A stretch of DNA of 64,000 bases from Amycolatopsis keratiniphila subsp. keratiniphila (GTDB lineage: Bacteria > Actinomycetota > Actinomycetes > Mycobacteriales > Pseudonocardiaceae), in assembly GCF_001620365.2 (NCBI RefSeq), contig NZ_LQMT02000039.1:67567-131566 (forward strand), in the 5' to 3' direction. Under the pieces are notes generated by a model. It did no database searches and had not been told where the DNA came from. It saw only the letters and a program-made list of their open reading frames with translations. Positions 8,465 through 19,482 of the stretch are shown here, piece by piece (position 1 is the stretch's first letter; the number at the start of each line of letters is the position of its first letter). Position numbers and translations under genes: made by a program.

Positions 8465-8492
8465 GGGATGGGTGGGGGGTGGGGTCGCGGGG
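8465..8492 (+). other. G-run cluster (quadruplex-type motif)
   Basis: GGG-AT-GGG-T-GGGGGG-T-GGGG followed by GGGG within 28 bases satisfies the usual G-quadruplex pattern. It ends exactly at the stop codon of the minus-strand PLP enzyme gene, so in the RNA of that gene the run is C-rich and the G-run is on the other strand. Confidence 0.4.
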
Positions 8493-9677
8493 TCAGCCGA
8501 AGTTTTGGGACTCGCCTCGGTAGGTGGGGACGGTCCGGTCGACGCGGTCGCCGACGACGACGTGGTAGTGCGTGAAGCGTTCGGCGAGTTCGCCTGCCTT
8601 CGCGTGGCGCAGCCAGACGCGGTCGCCGAGCCGCAGGTGCCGGGCGGCTTCGCCGGACACGGGGGTTTGGACTTCGCCGGCGCCTTCGAAGCCGAGAAGC
8701 GAAAGACCTTCGGGCAGGTAGGGCGTCGGGAGCCGCGAAGACTCCGCGGGGCCTGAAGCGATGTAGCCGCCGGAGAAGAGCGTCGCGACCTTCGGTGCGG
8801 GGCGCCGGACGACGGGCAGCGCGAACATCGCGGCCGGGCGCGGCGAGAAGTGCGCGTAGCCGTCGAAGAGCGTCGGCCCGATGAGGCCCGACCCCGCCGC
8901 GATTTCGGTGACGGCCGCTTCGGCACCGGTCGATTCGACGCTGCCGCTGCCGCCGCCGTTGACGAACTCCAGATCCGCCAGCGCCCGGACGGCGCGAACC
9001 GCGGCCGCGCGGCGTTTCGCGATTTCCACAATGGACTTTCGCTGCATCCAGCCGATGACGGAGTTCTTGGCCCCGCTGCCGGCCGCGTCGCCGAGCCCGG
9101 CGATCTGGCCTTCGTACGCCATCATCCCGACGAGCCGGAAACCCTTGCGGGACAAGATGGTCCGCGCGAGGTCCGCGGCTTGTCGCGGGCTGAACACCGG
9201 CGAGCGCCGGGTGCCGATGTGCACGCCGGGCAACGGCCGCCACGAAGCATCGAGTTCCAGGCAGACCCGGATTTCGGGATGCCCCTGCCCCAGCGCGGCA
9301 TCGACGAGATCGAGGTGTTCGGGCGAGTCGACCATGATCGAGATCGCCGCCCGCGCCCGGTCGTTCGCCGCCAGCCGCCGCAGCGCGCCGTGATCGGCGG
9401 TCGGGTACGCCACCACGATGTCCTCGGACGTCCCCTGCTCGACATGCCAGACGGCTTCGGCGAGCGAGTAGCACATGAGGCCTTCGAAGCCGGGCCGCGC
9501 GAGTACCCGTTCGAGCAGATACCGGCAGCGCACGGATTTGCTGACCACGCGGATCGGCTTCCCGGCGGCCCGCCGCAGCAGGTCGGCGCCGTTCGCGTCG
9601 AACGCATCCAAGTCGACAATCGCGAACGGAGGATCCAGGTCCTTCGTCGCCAAGTCGTACACCGTCGCACTGGTCAC
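8493..9677 (-). CDS. Alanine racemase-fold PLP enzyme (amino acid deaminase/aldolase type)
   Basis: This 394-residue protein has a fold-type III PLP barrel (Ala_racemase_N) followed by a C-terminal beta domain of the D-serine dehydratase-like type. The cofactor lysine is Lys47 in VVSKSVRC. GLMCYSLAEAVWHV and the LVGMMAYEGQIAG strand fit the barrel, and the C-terminal half has the substrate-domain words GDRVWLRHAKAGEL. It is usually annotated amino acid deaminase/aldolase or D-threonine aldolase-like. It is divergent from an aldonolactone oxidase, a pairing also found in mycobacteria (Rv1769/Rv1771 region), so the two may share a pathway. TACCTT 8-13 bases before the GTG suggests a leaderless message. 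Confidence 0.82.
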   Translation of the reverse strand: MTSATVYDLATKDLDPPFAIVDLDAFDANGADLLRRAAGKPIRVVSKSVRCRYLLERVLARPGFEGLMCYSLAEAVWHVEQGTSEDIVVAYPTADHGALRRLAANDRARAAISIMVDSPEHLDLVDAALGQGHPEIRVCLELDASWRPLPGVHIGTRRSPVFSPRQAADLARTILSRKGFRLVGMMAYEGQIAGLGDAAGSGAKNSVIGWMQRKSIVEIAKRRAAAVRAVRALADLEFVNGGGSGSVESTGAEAAVTEIAAGSGLIGPTLFDGYAHFSPRPAAMFALPVVRRPAPKVATLFSGGYIASGPAESSRLPTPYLPEGLSLLGFEGAGEVQTPVSGEAARHLRLGDRVWLRHAKAGELAERFTHYHVVVGDRVDRTVPTYRGESQNFG

Positions 9678-9684
9678 CCGAACT

Positions 9685-9690
9685 AAGGTA
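9685..9690 (-). promoter_or_regulatory. -10 element for a leaderless transcript of the PLP enzyme
   Basis: On the minus strand TACCTT (TAnnnT class) is followed by seven bases and then the GTG start at 9677, so transcription should begin at or within a base of the start codon. No Shine-Dalgarno is possible in that case. Confidence 0.45.
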
Positions 9691-9766
9691 CGACAGAAGG
9701 GCTTGAAACGCGAATACTATTCACTTACTGTTTCGGCACTCACAGCCTCTCGGAATAGGTGGGCGC

Positions 9767-11071
9767 ATGACACGGTGGAGCAACTGGGCCGGCACCGCGA
9801 CGGCGTCGCCGCTGCGTGTGCATCGGCCGCGTGACACGGGCGCGATCGCCGAGGCGATCGGCCGGTCCGCCGCGGACGGACGGCGCCTGCGCCCGCTCGG
9901 CAGCGGTCACTCGTTCACCGCGATCGCCGCCGCGAACTCGGACGCGATGGACCTCACCGGCTGGACCGGGATCGCCTCGGCCGACGTCGCGAAAGGCCTG
10001 GTCACAGTCCGTTCGGGCACCACGCTCAAGCAGCTCAACGCCGAACTCGACGCGCTGGGCCTGGCGATGACCAACCTCGGCGACATCGACGCGCAGACCG
10101 TCGCGGGCGCGATCTCCACCGGCACCCACGGCACCGGCGCCCGGCTCGGCGGGATCGCCACCCAGATCGCCGCGCTCGAACTCGTGCTCGCCGACGGCAC
10201 CGTGGTCACCTGTTCGGCGGACGAACGCCCAGACCTCTTCGCCGCGGCACGGGTCGGGCTGGGCGCGCTCGGCGTCATCAGCACGGTCACCCTGCAGTGT
10301 GAACCTTCGTTCCTGCTCTCCGCCCAGGAGCGGCCAGAACCGCTCGAACAGGTCCTCGAAGGCTTCGACCAGTTCGCCGACGAGAACGACCACTTCGAGT
10401 TCTACTGGTTCCCCTACGGCAAGAACGCCCTGGTCAAGCGCAACAACCGGCTTCCGGCGGGCAGCGAACACCGGCCGCTGAGCAAGCTGAAGGAGTTCGT
10501 CGACTACGAGGTCACGGAGAACGTCGCGTTCGGCGGCCTGTGCCGTCTCGGCCGCGCGGTGCCGAAACTCGTGCAGCCGCTCGGCCGGTTCGCCTCGAAC
10601 ATCCTCTCCGCCCGCGAGTACAGCGACACGTCGCATCGCGTCTTCGTGACCCATCGCGGTGTGCGGTTCGTCGAGTCGGAGTTCGCGATCCCCCGCGAAT
10701 CGCTGCACGACGTCTTCTCCGAACTCCGCGCGTTCGTCCCGAAGTTGGAGAACCCGGTCGCGTTCCCGGTCGAAGTGCGCGTCGCCGCGGCGGACGACAT
10801 CTGGCTCTCGACCGCGAACGGCCGCGACTCGGCCTACATCGCGATCCACCAGTTCGTCGGCATGCCCTACCGCGAGTACTTCGCCGGATTCGCGTCGATC
10901 GTCGGCGAGGTCGGCGGCCGCCCGCACTGGGGCAAGATGCACGACCTCGACGCCGCGACGCTGCGCTCGCGGTACCCGCGCTTCGACGACTTCCTGCGGG
11001 TCCGCAAGGAGGTGGACCCGGCCGGGGTCTTCACGAACACCTACCTCGACCGGGTCCTCGGCACCGTTTAG
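9767..11071 (+). CDS. D-arabinono-/L-gulono-1,4-lactone oxidase family FAD enzyme
   Basis: This 434-residue enzyme of the VAO/PCMH flavoprotein family oxidises an aldono-1,4-lactone to an ascorbate-like product. The FAD-binding domain is at the N-terminus (LGSGHSFTAIA at about residues 43-53, whose His is the usual covalent flavin site, and GAISTGTHGTGA). The C-terminal ALO domain ends with the diagnostic HWGKMHDLD and the YPRFDDFL region. No signal peptide or membrane segment is visible. ATG 9767 is preceded by AGGTGGG. It matches mycobacterial L-gulono-1,4-lactone dehydrogenase in layout. Its last 4 bases overlap the convergent PRPP synthetase gene. Confidence 0.9.
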   Translation: MTRWSNWAGTATASPLRVHRPRDTGAIAEAIGRSAADGRRLRPLGSGHSFTAIAAANSDAMDLTGWTGIASADVAKGLVTVRSGTTLKQLNAELDALGLAMTNLGDIDAQTVAGAISTGTHGTGARLGGIATQIAALELVLADGTVVTCSADERPDLFAAARVGLGALGVISTVTLQCEPSFLLSAQERPEPLEQVLEGFDQFADENDHFEFYWFPYGKNALVKRNNRLPAGSEHRPLSKLKEFVDYEVTENVAFGGLCRLGRAVPKLVQPLGRFASNILSAREYSDTSHRVFVTHRGVRFVESEFAIPRESLHDVFSELRAFVPKLENPVAFPVEVRVAAADDIWLSTANGRDSAYIAIHQFVGMPYREYFAGFASIVGEVGGRPHWGKMHDLDAATLRSRYPRFDDFLRVRKEVDPAGVFTNTYLDRVLGTV

Positions 11072-12015
11072 GCGGTTTCGAACAACGCGCTGACCGATTC
11101 CCCGTTGTGGATCCGGCGCATCGCCTCCGCCAGCGCGGGTGCGATCGACAGGACCCGCAGCTTCGGGCTCTGCTCCTCCGGCGGGATGGGCACCGTGTTC
11201 GTGCAGACGACCTCCAGCACGTCGGGCTGGCTGCCGATCCGATCGAGCGCGCCGCTGGAGAAGAGGCCGTGCGTGCAGGCGACGCGGATCGTGCGCGGCT
11301 TCAGTTCCCGGAGCTTGTCGAGCAGTTCGATCACCGTGCTGCCCTTGGCGATCTCGTCGTCGAGGACGATCACGTCGCGGCCGGTGATCTCGCCGATGAC
11401 CGAGCTGATCTCGACCCTGTCGTCGGCGAAGCGCTGCTTCGCGCCCGCCGCGACCTGGACGCCGAGCAGCCGGGCGAAATGCGCGGCCTCCTTGGCGTTG
11501 CCGAGATCCGGCGAGACCACGGTGGTCGCGGACAGGTCGTACTGGCGGAAGTGCTTCGCCAGTTCCTGCAACGCGTGCAGGTGATCGACCGGGACGCTGA
11601 AGAACCCGTGCACCTGCGGCGAATGCAGCGTCATCGCGAGGACGCGATCGGCGCCGGCGGTCGCCATCAGGTCGGCGACGAGCCGTCCGCCGATCGAGAT
11701 CCGCGGCGCGTCCTTCTTGTCCGACCGGGCGTACGAATAGTGCGGCATGACGACGGTGATCCGCTTCGCCGAAGCGCCCCGGGCGGCGTCCAGCATCAGC
11801 AGCAGTTCGACGAGATGTTCCTGCACCGGCCGCACCAACGGCTGGATCAGGAAGACGTCGCGTTCGCGGCAGTTCGCTTCGAGCTGGACTTCGAGACAGT
11901 CGTTGGCGAACCGCTGCACCTTCACCGGATGCAGGGGAACGCCGAGATGGGCGCAGATCTCTTCGGCGAGCTCGGGATGTGCGCTGCCACTGAAGACCGC
12001 GATGTCCTCGCGCAA
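11068..12015 (-). CDS. prs: Ribose-phosphate pyrophosphokinase-type protein (variant paralogue)
   Basis: This protein of about 315 residues has two phosphoribosyltransferase-type domains and should make PRPP from ribose 5-phosphate and ATP. The fold marks are present: FSGSAHPELAEEI, the flexible YSYARSDKKD loop and VVSPDLGNAKEA. It departs from the housekeeping form: the LHS motif is TLHSPQVHGFF instead of DLHxxQ, and the PRPP loop is DDEIAKGST instead of DDxIDTAGT. It is therefore probably a second, specialised enzyme. TTG at 12015 is chosen because GGAGAAGG lies just before it and gives the family N-terminus (MREDIAVFSGSAHP); a GTG at 12054 would add 13 unlike residues. It lies downstream of an NAD(P)-binding protein gene. 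Confidence 0.82.
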   Translation of the reverse strand: MREDIAVFSGSAHPELAEEICAHLGVPLHPVKVQRFANDCLEVQLEANCRERDVFLIQPLVRPVQEHLVELLLMLDAARGASAKRITVVMPHYSYARSDKKDAPRISIGGRLVADLMATAGADRVLAMTLHSPQVHGFFSVPVDHLHALQELAKHFRQYDLSATTVVSPDLGNAKEAAHFARLLGVQVAAGAKQRFADDRVEISSVIGEITGRDVIVLDDEIAKGSTVIELLDKLRELKPRTIRVACTHGLFSSGALDRIGSQPDVLEVVCTNTVPIPPEEQSPKLRVLSIAPALAEAMRRIHNGESVSALFETA

Positions 12016-12065
12016 GGACCTTCTCCGTTCATTCAAAAGACGGATTACGTCCACACACTAGAGTT

Positions 12066-12716
12066 TCACAGAGCGGAAACGGCCTGAGAGATGGCAGTAT
12101 CACCCGAGATCGCTTCGAGGACGCGGCCCGCCGTCGACGGGGTGTCGAGCAGCGCGACGAGGATCGCGGCGACGTCCTGACGGGGAATGGGCCCGCGTCC
12201 GGTGGATTCGGCGATCAGGGCCTTGCCGGTGCCCTCGTCGTCGGTGAGCTGCCCCGGCCGGAGGATCGTCCAGTCGAGATCGCGGGCGCGCAGATCGTCT
12301 TCCGCGGCCTTCTTGGCCTTGAGGTAGACGCGGAACTCGTCGGAGACGTCCGCGGTCTCCCATTTGTCCGCCCCCATGGAGCCGACCTGGATGTGCCGCC
12401 GGACGCCCGCCCGCTCGGAAGCGGCCGCGAAGAGTTCGGCGGCCGCTCTGTCCACAGTGTCCTTGCGAGCCGTGCCGCTGCCCGGCCCGGCGCCCGCCGC
12501 GAAGATGGCGGCGTCGGCGCCGTCGAGCACCTTGGCGACGGCGTCCACATCGGACTTTTCCAGATCGAGGACGACCGCTTCGGCGCCGGCGGCTTCGAGA
12601 TCGGCGACGTGGCCGGGGTTGCGCACGATCCCCACCGCCTGATCACCGCGTGCGGAGAGCAGTTTCTCCAGCTTCAGCGCGATCTGTCCGTGTCCACCCG
12701 CAATGACGACTCGCAT
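12066..12716 (-). CDS. NAD(P)H-binding atypical SDR (NmrA/YwnB-like)
   Basis: This 216-residue Rossmann-fold protein has the dinucleotide motif GGHGQIALKLEKLL near the N-terminus (G-x-x-G-x-x-A), an acidic strand end (VVLDLEKSD), and RHIQVGSMGADKWE in place of a classical Tyr-x-x-x-Lys pair. TILRPGQLTDDEGTG is typical of the NAD(P)H-binding NmrA/SDR_a5 group, many members of which are redox sensors or reductases. It begins with ATG 12716, 20 bases after the upstream hypothetical gene, and is followed by the PRPP synthetase gene, so a three-gene minus-strand operon is likely. Substrate unknown. Confidence 0.83.
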   Translation of the reverse strand: MRVVIAGGHGQIALKLEKLLSARGDQAVGIVRNPGHVADLEAAGAEAVVLDLEKSDVDAVAKVLDGADAAIFAAGAGPGSGTARKDTVDRAAAELFAAASERAGVRRHIQVGSMGADKWETADVSDEFRVYLKAKKAAEDDLRARDLDWTILRPGQLTDDEGTGKALIAESTGRGPIPRQDVAAILVALLDTPSTAGRVLEAISGDTAISQAVSAL

Positions 12717-12735
12717 GGACCCGACGTTAGCGCGT

Positions 12736-13386
12736 TCAGTCCACTTCGGCAGGGAGCTCGGTTTCGCGGAGCAGCTGCTCGTAGACGATCTCGTTGACCA
12801 GACGCGAGACCGGGTCCTCGTCGAGGATCATGCGCTCGCTGTGGCCCTCGAGGTCGAGGTCGGCCACCGCGTTGGGGTCGGCGGTGACGATGCCGAGCCC
12901 GTAGGCGCGGGCACGCGGCAGACAGTTGCCGACGTAGTCTTCCGTCAGTACGGCAGGCGATGGGAGAACCATCGCGGCCTCGCCGTAACGTGCGAACGGA
13001 ACCGCGGAGGCCATCGCGGTGCGCCAGTGCCGGGCGACCGCGAGGACGCCGATGATCTCGGCGGCCGGCGCGGGTGCGGTCGCGGCCAGCTCTGGCCATG
13101 TCCAGGTGTCGACGGTGGCGCGATCGACGACGGGACCCATGCCCATCGCGATGCGCTCCGCGTGCACGTCGGTACGGAGCCGGGCGACCACGCAGATCTT
13201 GCGGCCGAGCACGGTGGTCTCCGGCAAGACGATGCCGTTCCAGCCGAGCAGGGCCGCCGCCTTGCGCGAAAGCTCCCCGACGCTCGCGGGCAGTTCGATC
13301 GGCGGCACCACCCGGCTCGGCAGTGACCGGCTGCGCTTCGCGCCACCGGCGACCGTCGAGCTCTCCATGTTCGGTGTAGCCGCCAC
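12736..13386 (-). CDS. Conserved hypothetical protein
   Basis: This 216-residue protein is not recognised. GTG 13386 has an AGGAGG ribosome site 7 bases ahead; an ATG seven codons in (13368) is an alternative. The first 25 residues are basic and Ser-rich; the rest looks like a soluble alpha/beta protein (WNGIVLPETTVLGRKICVVA; GEAAMVLPSPAVLTEDYVGN), with no membrane segment, signal peptide or known catalytic motif. The acidic C-terminus, with PVSRLVNEIVYEQLL, is helical. Its position at the head of the SDR/prs group suggests co-transcription. Codon use is like its neighbours, so it is not a recent import. Confidence 0.7.
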   Translation of the reverse strand: MAATPNMESSTVAGGAKRSRSLPSRVVPPIELPASVGELSRKAAALLGWNGIVLPETTVLGRKICVVARLRTDVHAERIAMGMGPVVDRATVDTWTWPELAATAPAPAAEIIGVLAVARHWRTAMASAVPFARYGEAAMVLPSPAVLTEDYVGNCLPRARAYGLGIVTADPNAVADLDLEGHSERMILDEDPVSRLVNEIVYEQLLRETELPAEVD

Positions 13387-13704
13387 GTTCCGCCTCCTTC
13401 GAACCTGGTTTCCCTAGGGCTCGTCATCCCCGTGCCACCTCGGTGGAAGCGGCACATGACCTGTCTAACAGGGCGAGGAGGCGGCGGAGCCGGACAACGG
13501 GAGTGGCTGCGATCGGCGGCACTTTGTCATCGGTGACCGGTCGGTAGGCGGTCATTCGACTTCAGTCCGACCGTGCCGCCAACCGAGTGAGAGGGAGGTA
13601 AGTGGTGTTACCCGGTGTCTCCGAACGGTCACGGGCAACGAACCGAGACGTTAGGCCATTCGGCCCAATGAATACTCATTCCACTTTGGACTTTCGCAGG
13701 TCAG
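13387..13704. other. Gene-free stretch upstream of the hypothetical gene and downstream of the kinase pair
   Basis: In these 318 bases I find no coding frame with plausible composition on either strand. The leftward promoter of the gene at 13386 should be here (TTAGACA near 13463 on the minus strand is a weak -10). TCCACTTTGGAC at 13680-13691, just past the kinase stop, is one copy of a short dyad that recurs through the window. No clear terminator is visible. Confidence 0.4.
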
Positions 13705-15959
<2,255 letters not shown>

Positions 15960-15969
<10 letters not shown>

Positions 15970-18164
15970 TTCGCCTCTTCCAGAATCTTGTCGAGGCCTG
16001 GAGTGTTCCACTCGTCCACGATCACGAGCTGCGTTTTCGGCAGGAACCAGACCCGCTGAGTGACGCTACCGCCGCCGGAACACGTGAGTCGCCACTCTTC
16101 GTAGGCCGCCTTCTTCGTCCCGATCGAGCGAAGCTCCTTCGTCTGGAGGACAGGCGACCCCTGTGTCTCCCCTGGTGCCCCGAGCGAGTGACATGGACGC
16201 GGGCCGGTGGATCGGTTGTACGGCTTGCCCGGTTCATAGGGCGGAGTGGCCGGGTCGACCCGCGAGTTGTCGCTGAAGACGACGCCCGCGCAGCGGAACG
16301 GCTGCGTGCACTGTTCGGCGGTCACCAGGTAGCGCTCGATGGGTTCGCCGGAGAGCAGCCGCCAGTTTTCCGGTGTGGTGATGGTGAAAGCGCCGATGTT
16401 GTCCTCTTTGGTCTTTTTGCCCTGCGTGCCGCCGAGCAGGTGCGCGACCGCGGGACTCAGCAGGCCGCGCAGCCGTTCGTAGGGCACGGTGACGGTCGTC
16501 GGATTGCAGACCATCGGGTACCCGAGCGCGTAGGCCGCGACGCGGAACTCCATCCCGTTCGCCGCGGGCGCCGCCTGCACGATCGCCCCGTCCTGGGTGT
16601 ACCGGTCCGACATCGCTCCCGCGGGAAGGTGCTCCGGTTCCGACGGCGGCGTGGCGAGGCACTCGCCCGGTTCGGCCGAGGCGTACAGCCGGTCTTCCAC
16701 CATCCGCATCCGCACGGCGTTGCCGTCGACGTCGTCGAACAGGCCCGCGGTCGGGATCACGTCGCCGTCGGACAGGTCGATCACGAGGGTCCGGACGGCG
16801 TAGGCGCCGCGGTTCCCGAGCTGGACAGTCTCGACCGAACGTTCGTAGACGACCGAGATCAGCTTGTCGTCCTGGCGCAGGACCTCGGCGGTGGTGGACA
16901 TATGCGGGATGTCGCCGTCGGGCTCCTTTTCCGGCGGGCTCCCCGGCGGCCAGACGCTCGTGAGCCAGTCGTCGATCGGCGCCATCAGCGCCTTGTTGAC
17001 CCGCTCCTCGACCGCCTTGTCCTTCAGCCCGCTGATGCGGACGTACTTCCCGTTGAAGTCGAAGCCGTCGAGCTTCTCGGTGCGGGTGAGGAGGTCGACC
17101 TTCATCGCGGCGACGGTCGCCGTCCGTGGCGGTGCTTCGTCTTCGCTGTTCGTGTCGACCACCACGACCGTCCCGACGGCGACCGCGGTGGCGGCGGCGA
17201 CCGCGGCGGTGATCTTGAGGCCGAGCGCGATCCCGCCGCCGGCGGTGGCCGCTCCGCCCGCGATGACCGGCGCGGCGGCGGTCCCGGCGCCGAGCAGGGC
17301 CAGCGGGGACAGGGCGACCAGGACGCCGGCGCCCTTGGCGAGCCAGTGCCAGCCGTTGCGCTCCCAGTCGTCGCCGTACGCCTTCCTGGCGGACGCCTCC
17401 AGTTCCGCGACGAATTCGGCCGCGCCCGACGGCCGGTGGGCGACGTCCTTCGCCATGCCGCGCGCGATGAGGTCGCGGACCGGTTCGGGCACTTCGCCGA
17501 ACGGGATCGGGGCGTATTCGTGCAGCGTGCGCAGCACTTCGGTCTGCTCCGCCTCGTACGGCCGGTGGCCGACGACGCACTGGAAGAACACGCAGGTCGC
17601 GGCGTAGACGTCGGTCGCGGGGGTGGCGACGCCGCCCGCCCACTGTTCGGGCGCCATGTACGCGGGCGTGCCGGCGGCGACCCCGGTCTGCCCGGCGAGC
17701 ACGGCGATGCCGAAGTCGACGAGCTTGCTCTGCCCCTCGCGGGTGACCAGGACGTTGGCCGGTTTGTAGTCGCGGTGGACGGTGCCCGCGGCGTGCGCGC
17801 CGGCGAGACCGAGCAGCGAGCCTTTGAGGATGGCCAGCGCGGCTTCGGGTTCGAGCTTCTCCTGGCGGCCGAGGATCTCTTTCAGGGAGATTCCGTGAAC
17901 GGCTTCCATGATGATCGCGACCCCTTGCGGGGTCTCCACGAACTGGTGCAGACGGGCGATATGCGGCCCCGAAACGCGGCTCAGGATCTGCGCCTCATGG
18001 CGGAACTCGGCCAGGCGCTGTGGGTCGGCGGCGAACCTCGCATACAGGTATTTGATGGCCACGACCTGCGCGGATTCGTCGTGCCGGGCCAGCACGACCC
18101 GCCCGAATCCACCTTCGCCCAGCGACCCCAGCTCGGTGAAACCCGGCAAGGCCCAGTCGTCCAC
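15960..18164 (-). CDS. Membrane Ser/Thr protein kinase with PdaC/RsiV-like outer domain (copy 1)
   Basis: This 734-residue kinase is the first of a tandem pair. The kinase domain begins at once ([18 protein letters not shown]), with lysine in [20 protein letters not shown] and [11 protein letters not shown]. Two hydrophobic segments lie at about residues 285-350, followed by an extracellular part. There, [12 protein letters not shown]...VNKALMAPI resembles DUF4163 and [13 protein letters not shown] with [17 protein letters not shown] resembles DUF3298, as in PdaC and the lysozyme-sensing anti-sigma factor RsiV. The C-terminal module has paired Cys and [22 protein letters not shown] 18164 is the start. 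Its last 10 bases overlap the second kinase. A cell-envelope sensor role is inferred. Confidence 0.88.
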
Positions 18165-18282
18165 AGATTCCTCCGCGATTCCCGATCGTGCCCCCTTGGA
18201 GGTGAGCTGCGCCGCAGCGGTTCCCCGCCTTCCGGGTTTAGGGTTACCCGTCGGTCACTTGGCCCGTAGCGATGGAGGAACG

Positions 18283-19344
18283 ATGCGTTCGCCGAAGGAT
18301 TTCTTCGCCCCGCTCGCCGTGGGGGCGCCGGAACCGCTCCGCCAGATCCCCGTGCCTCCTTCGCGGATGATCCATTTCTTCGATCCCAGCAACGAGAAGA
18401 TGGCCGCCAAGGTCCCGGACATCGCCAAGAAGGTCGACGTCCTGCTCGGCAACCTCGAGGACGCCGTGCGCGCCGACCGCAAGGAGGCCGCGCGGAACGG
18501 GCTCGTCTCCATCGCGAAGTCGACCGACTTCGGCAAGACGCAGCTGTGGACGCGCGTCAACAGCCTCGACTCGCCGTGGGTGCTCGACGACCTGATCACG
18601 CTGGTCACCGAGATCGGCGACAAACTCGACGTGATCATGGTGCCGAAGGTCGAAGGCGCGCAGGACATCCATTACGTCGACAGGCTGCTCGCGCAGCTCG
18701 AAGCGCGGGCAGGGCTGACGAAGCCGCTGCTGGTGCACGCGATCCTGGAAACCGCCAGCGGCGTCGCGAACGTCGAGGAGATCGCCGGCGCGAGCCCCCG
18801 GATGCAGGGCATCTCGCTCGGCCCGGCCGACCTCGCCGCGAGCCGCCGGATGAAGACCACCCGGGTGGGTGGCGGGCACCCCGGTTACCTCGTGCGCACG
18901 GACCCGACCGGCGAGGACCTGAACGAGGGACGCACGACGTATCAGCAGGATCTGTGGCACTACACCGTCGCGCGGATGGTCGACGCCTGCGCGGCGAACG
19001 GGATCCTGCCGTACTACGGGCCGTTCGGCGACATCCGCGACGTCGTGGCCTGCGAGGACCAGTTCCGCAACGCGTTCCTGCTCGGCTGTGTGGGCGCCTG
19101 GAGCCTGCACCCGGTGCAGATCGACATCGCCAAGAAGGTGTTCTCGCCCTCGCCCGAGGACGTCGCCTGGGCACGGCGTGTGATCGCCGAGATGGGTGAT
19201 GGCACCGGCGCGGTGATGATCGACGGCAAGATGCAGGACGACGCCTCGGTCAAGCAGTGCCGGGTGGTCGCCGAACTCGCGGACGCCCTCGCCGCCGACG
19301 ATCCTGAACTCGCCGCCGCGTACGACGCCGCCAGCAGTGTTTGA
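18283..19344 (+). CDS. HpcH/HpaI aldolase-type CoA ester lyase (malyl-CoA lyase-like, 353 aa)
   Basis: This enzyme of the HpcH/HpaI-citrate lyase beta superfamily cleaves or forms malyl-CoA-type thioesters with Mg2+. Marks: [27 protein letters not shown] (metal-binding acidic pair), [26 protein letters not shown] and [13 protein letters not shown]. At 353 residues, with a long C-terminal part ([15 protein letters not shown]), it resembles the L-malyl-CoA/beta-methylmalyl-CoA lyase of the ethylmalonyl-CoA pathway. ATG 18283 has GGAGGA at 18274. It is followed at 138 bases by a second, shorter family member. Pathway assignment is inference; ccr and meaA are not in the window. Confidence 0.85.
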   Translation: MRSPKDFFAPLAVGAPEPLRQIPVPPSRMIHFFDPSNEKMAAKVPDIAKKVDVLLGNLEDAVRADRKEAARNGLVSIAKSTDFGKTQLWTRVNSLDSPWVLDDLITLVTEIGDKLDVIMVPKVEGAQDIHYVDRLLAQLEARAGLTKPLLVHAILETASGVANVEEIAGASPRMQGISLGPADLAASRRMKTTRVGGGHPGYLVRTDPTGEDLNEGRTTYQQDLWHYTVARMVDACAANGILPYYGPFGDIRDVVACEDQFRNAFLLGCVGAWSLHPVQIDIAKKVFSPSPEDVAWARRVIAEMGDGTGAVMIDGKMQDDASVKQCRVVAELADALAADDPELAAAYDAASSV

Positions 19345-19482
19345 CATCGCGCGATCGCAGACCCGTCTACGGGCCGCGACTGAGCGAGTACCCACCGGTC
19401 TCCAATGCACGGCGACCCGCAGCCGCGTCAGCGAGGCCTGTCGGCCGAAACGCGCGACCCCAAAAGATCAGGAGGCTTCCGC

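Noticed and set aside
15970-16011. 14-residue longer start for the second kinase
   Set aside because: The added residues are read from inside the first kinase gene and are unlike the paralogue's N-terminus.
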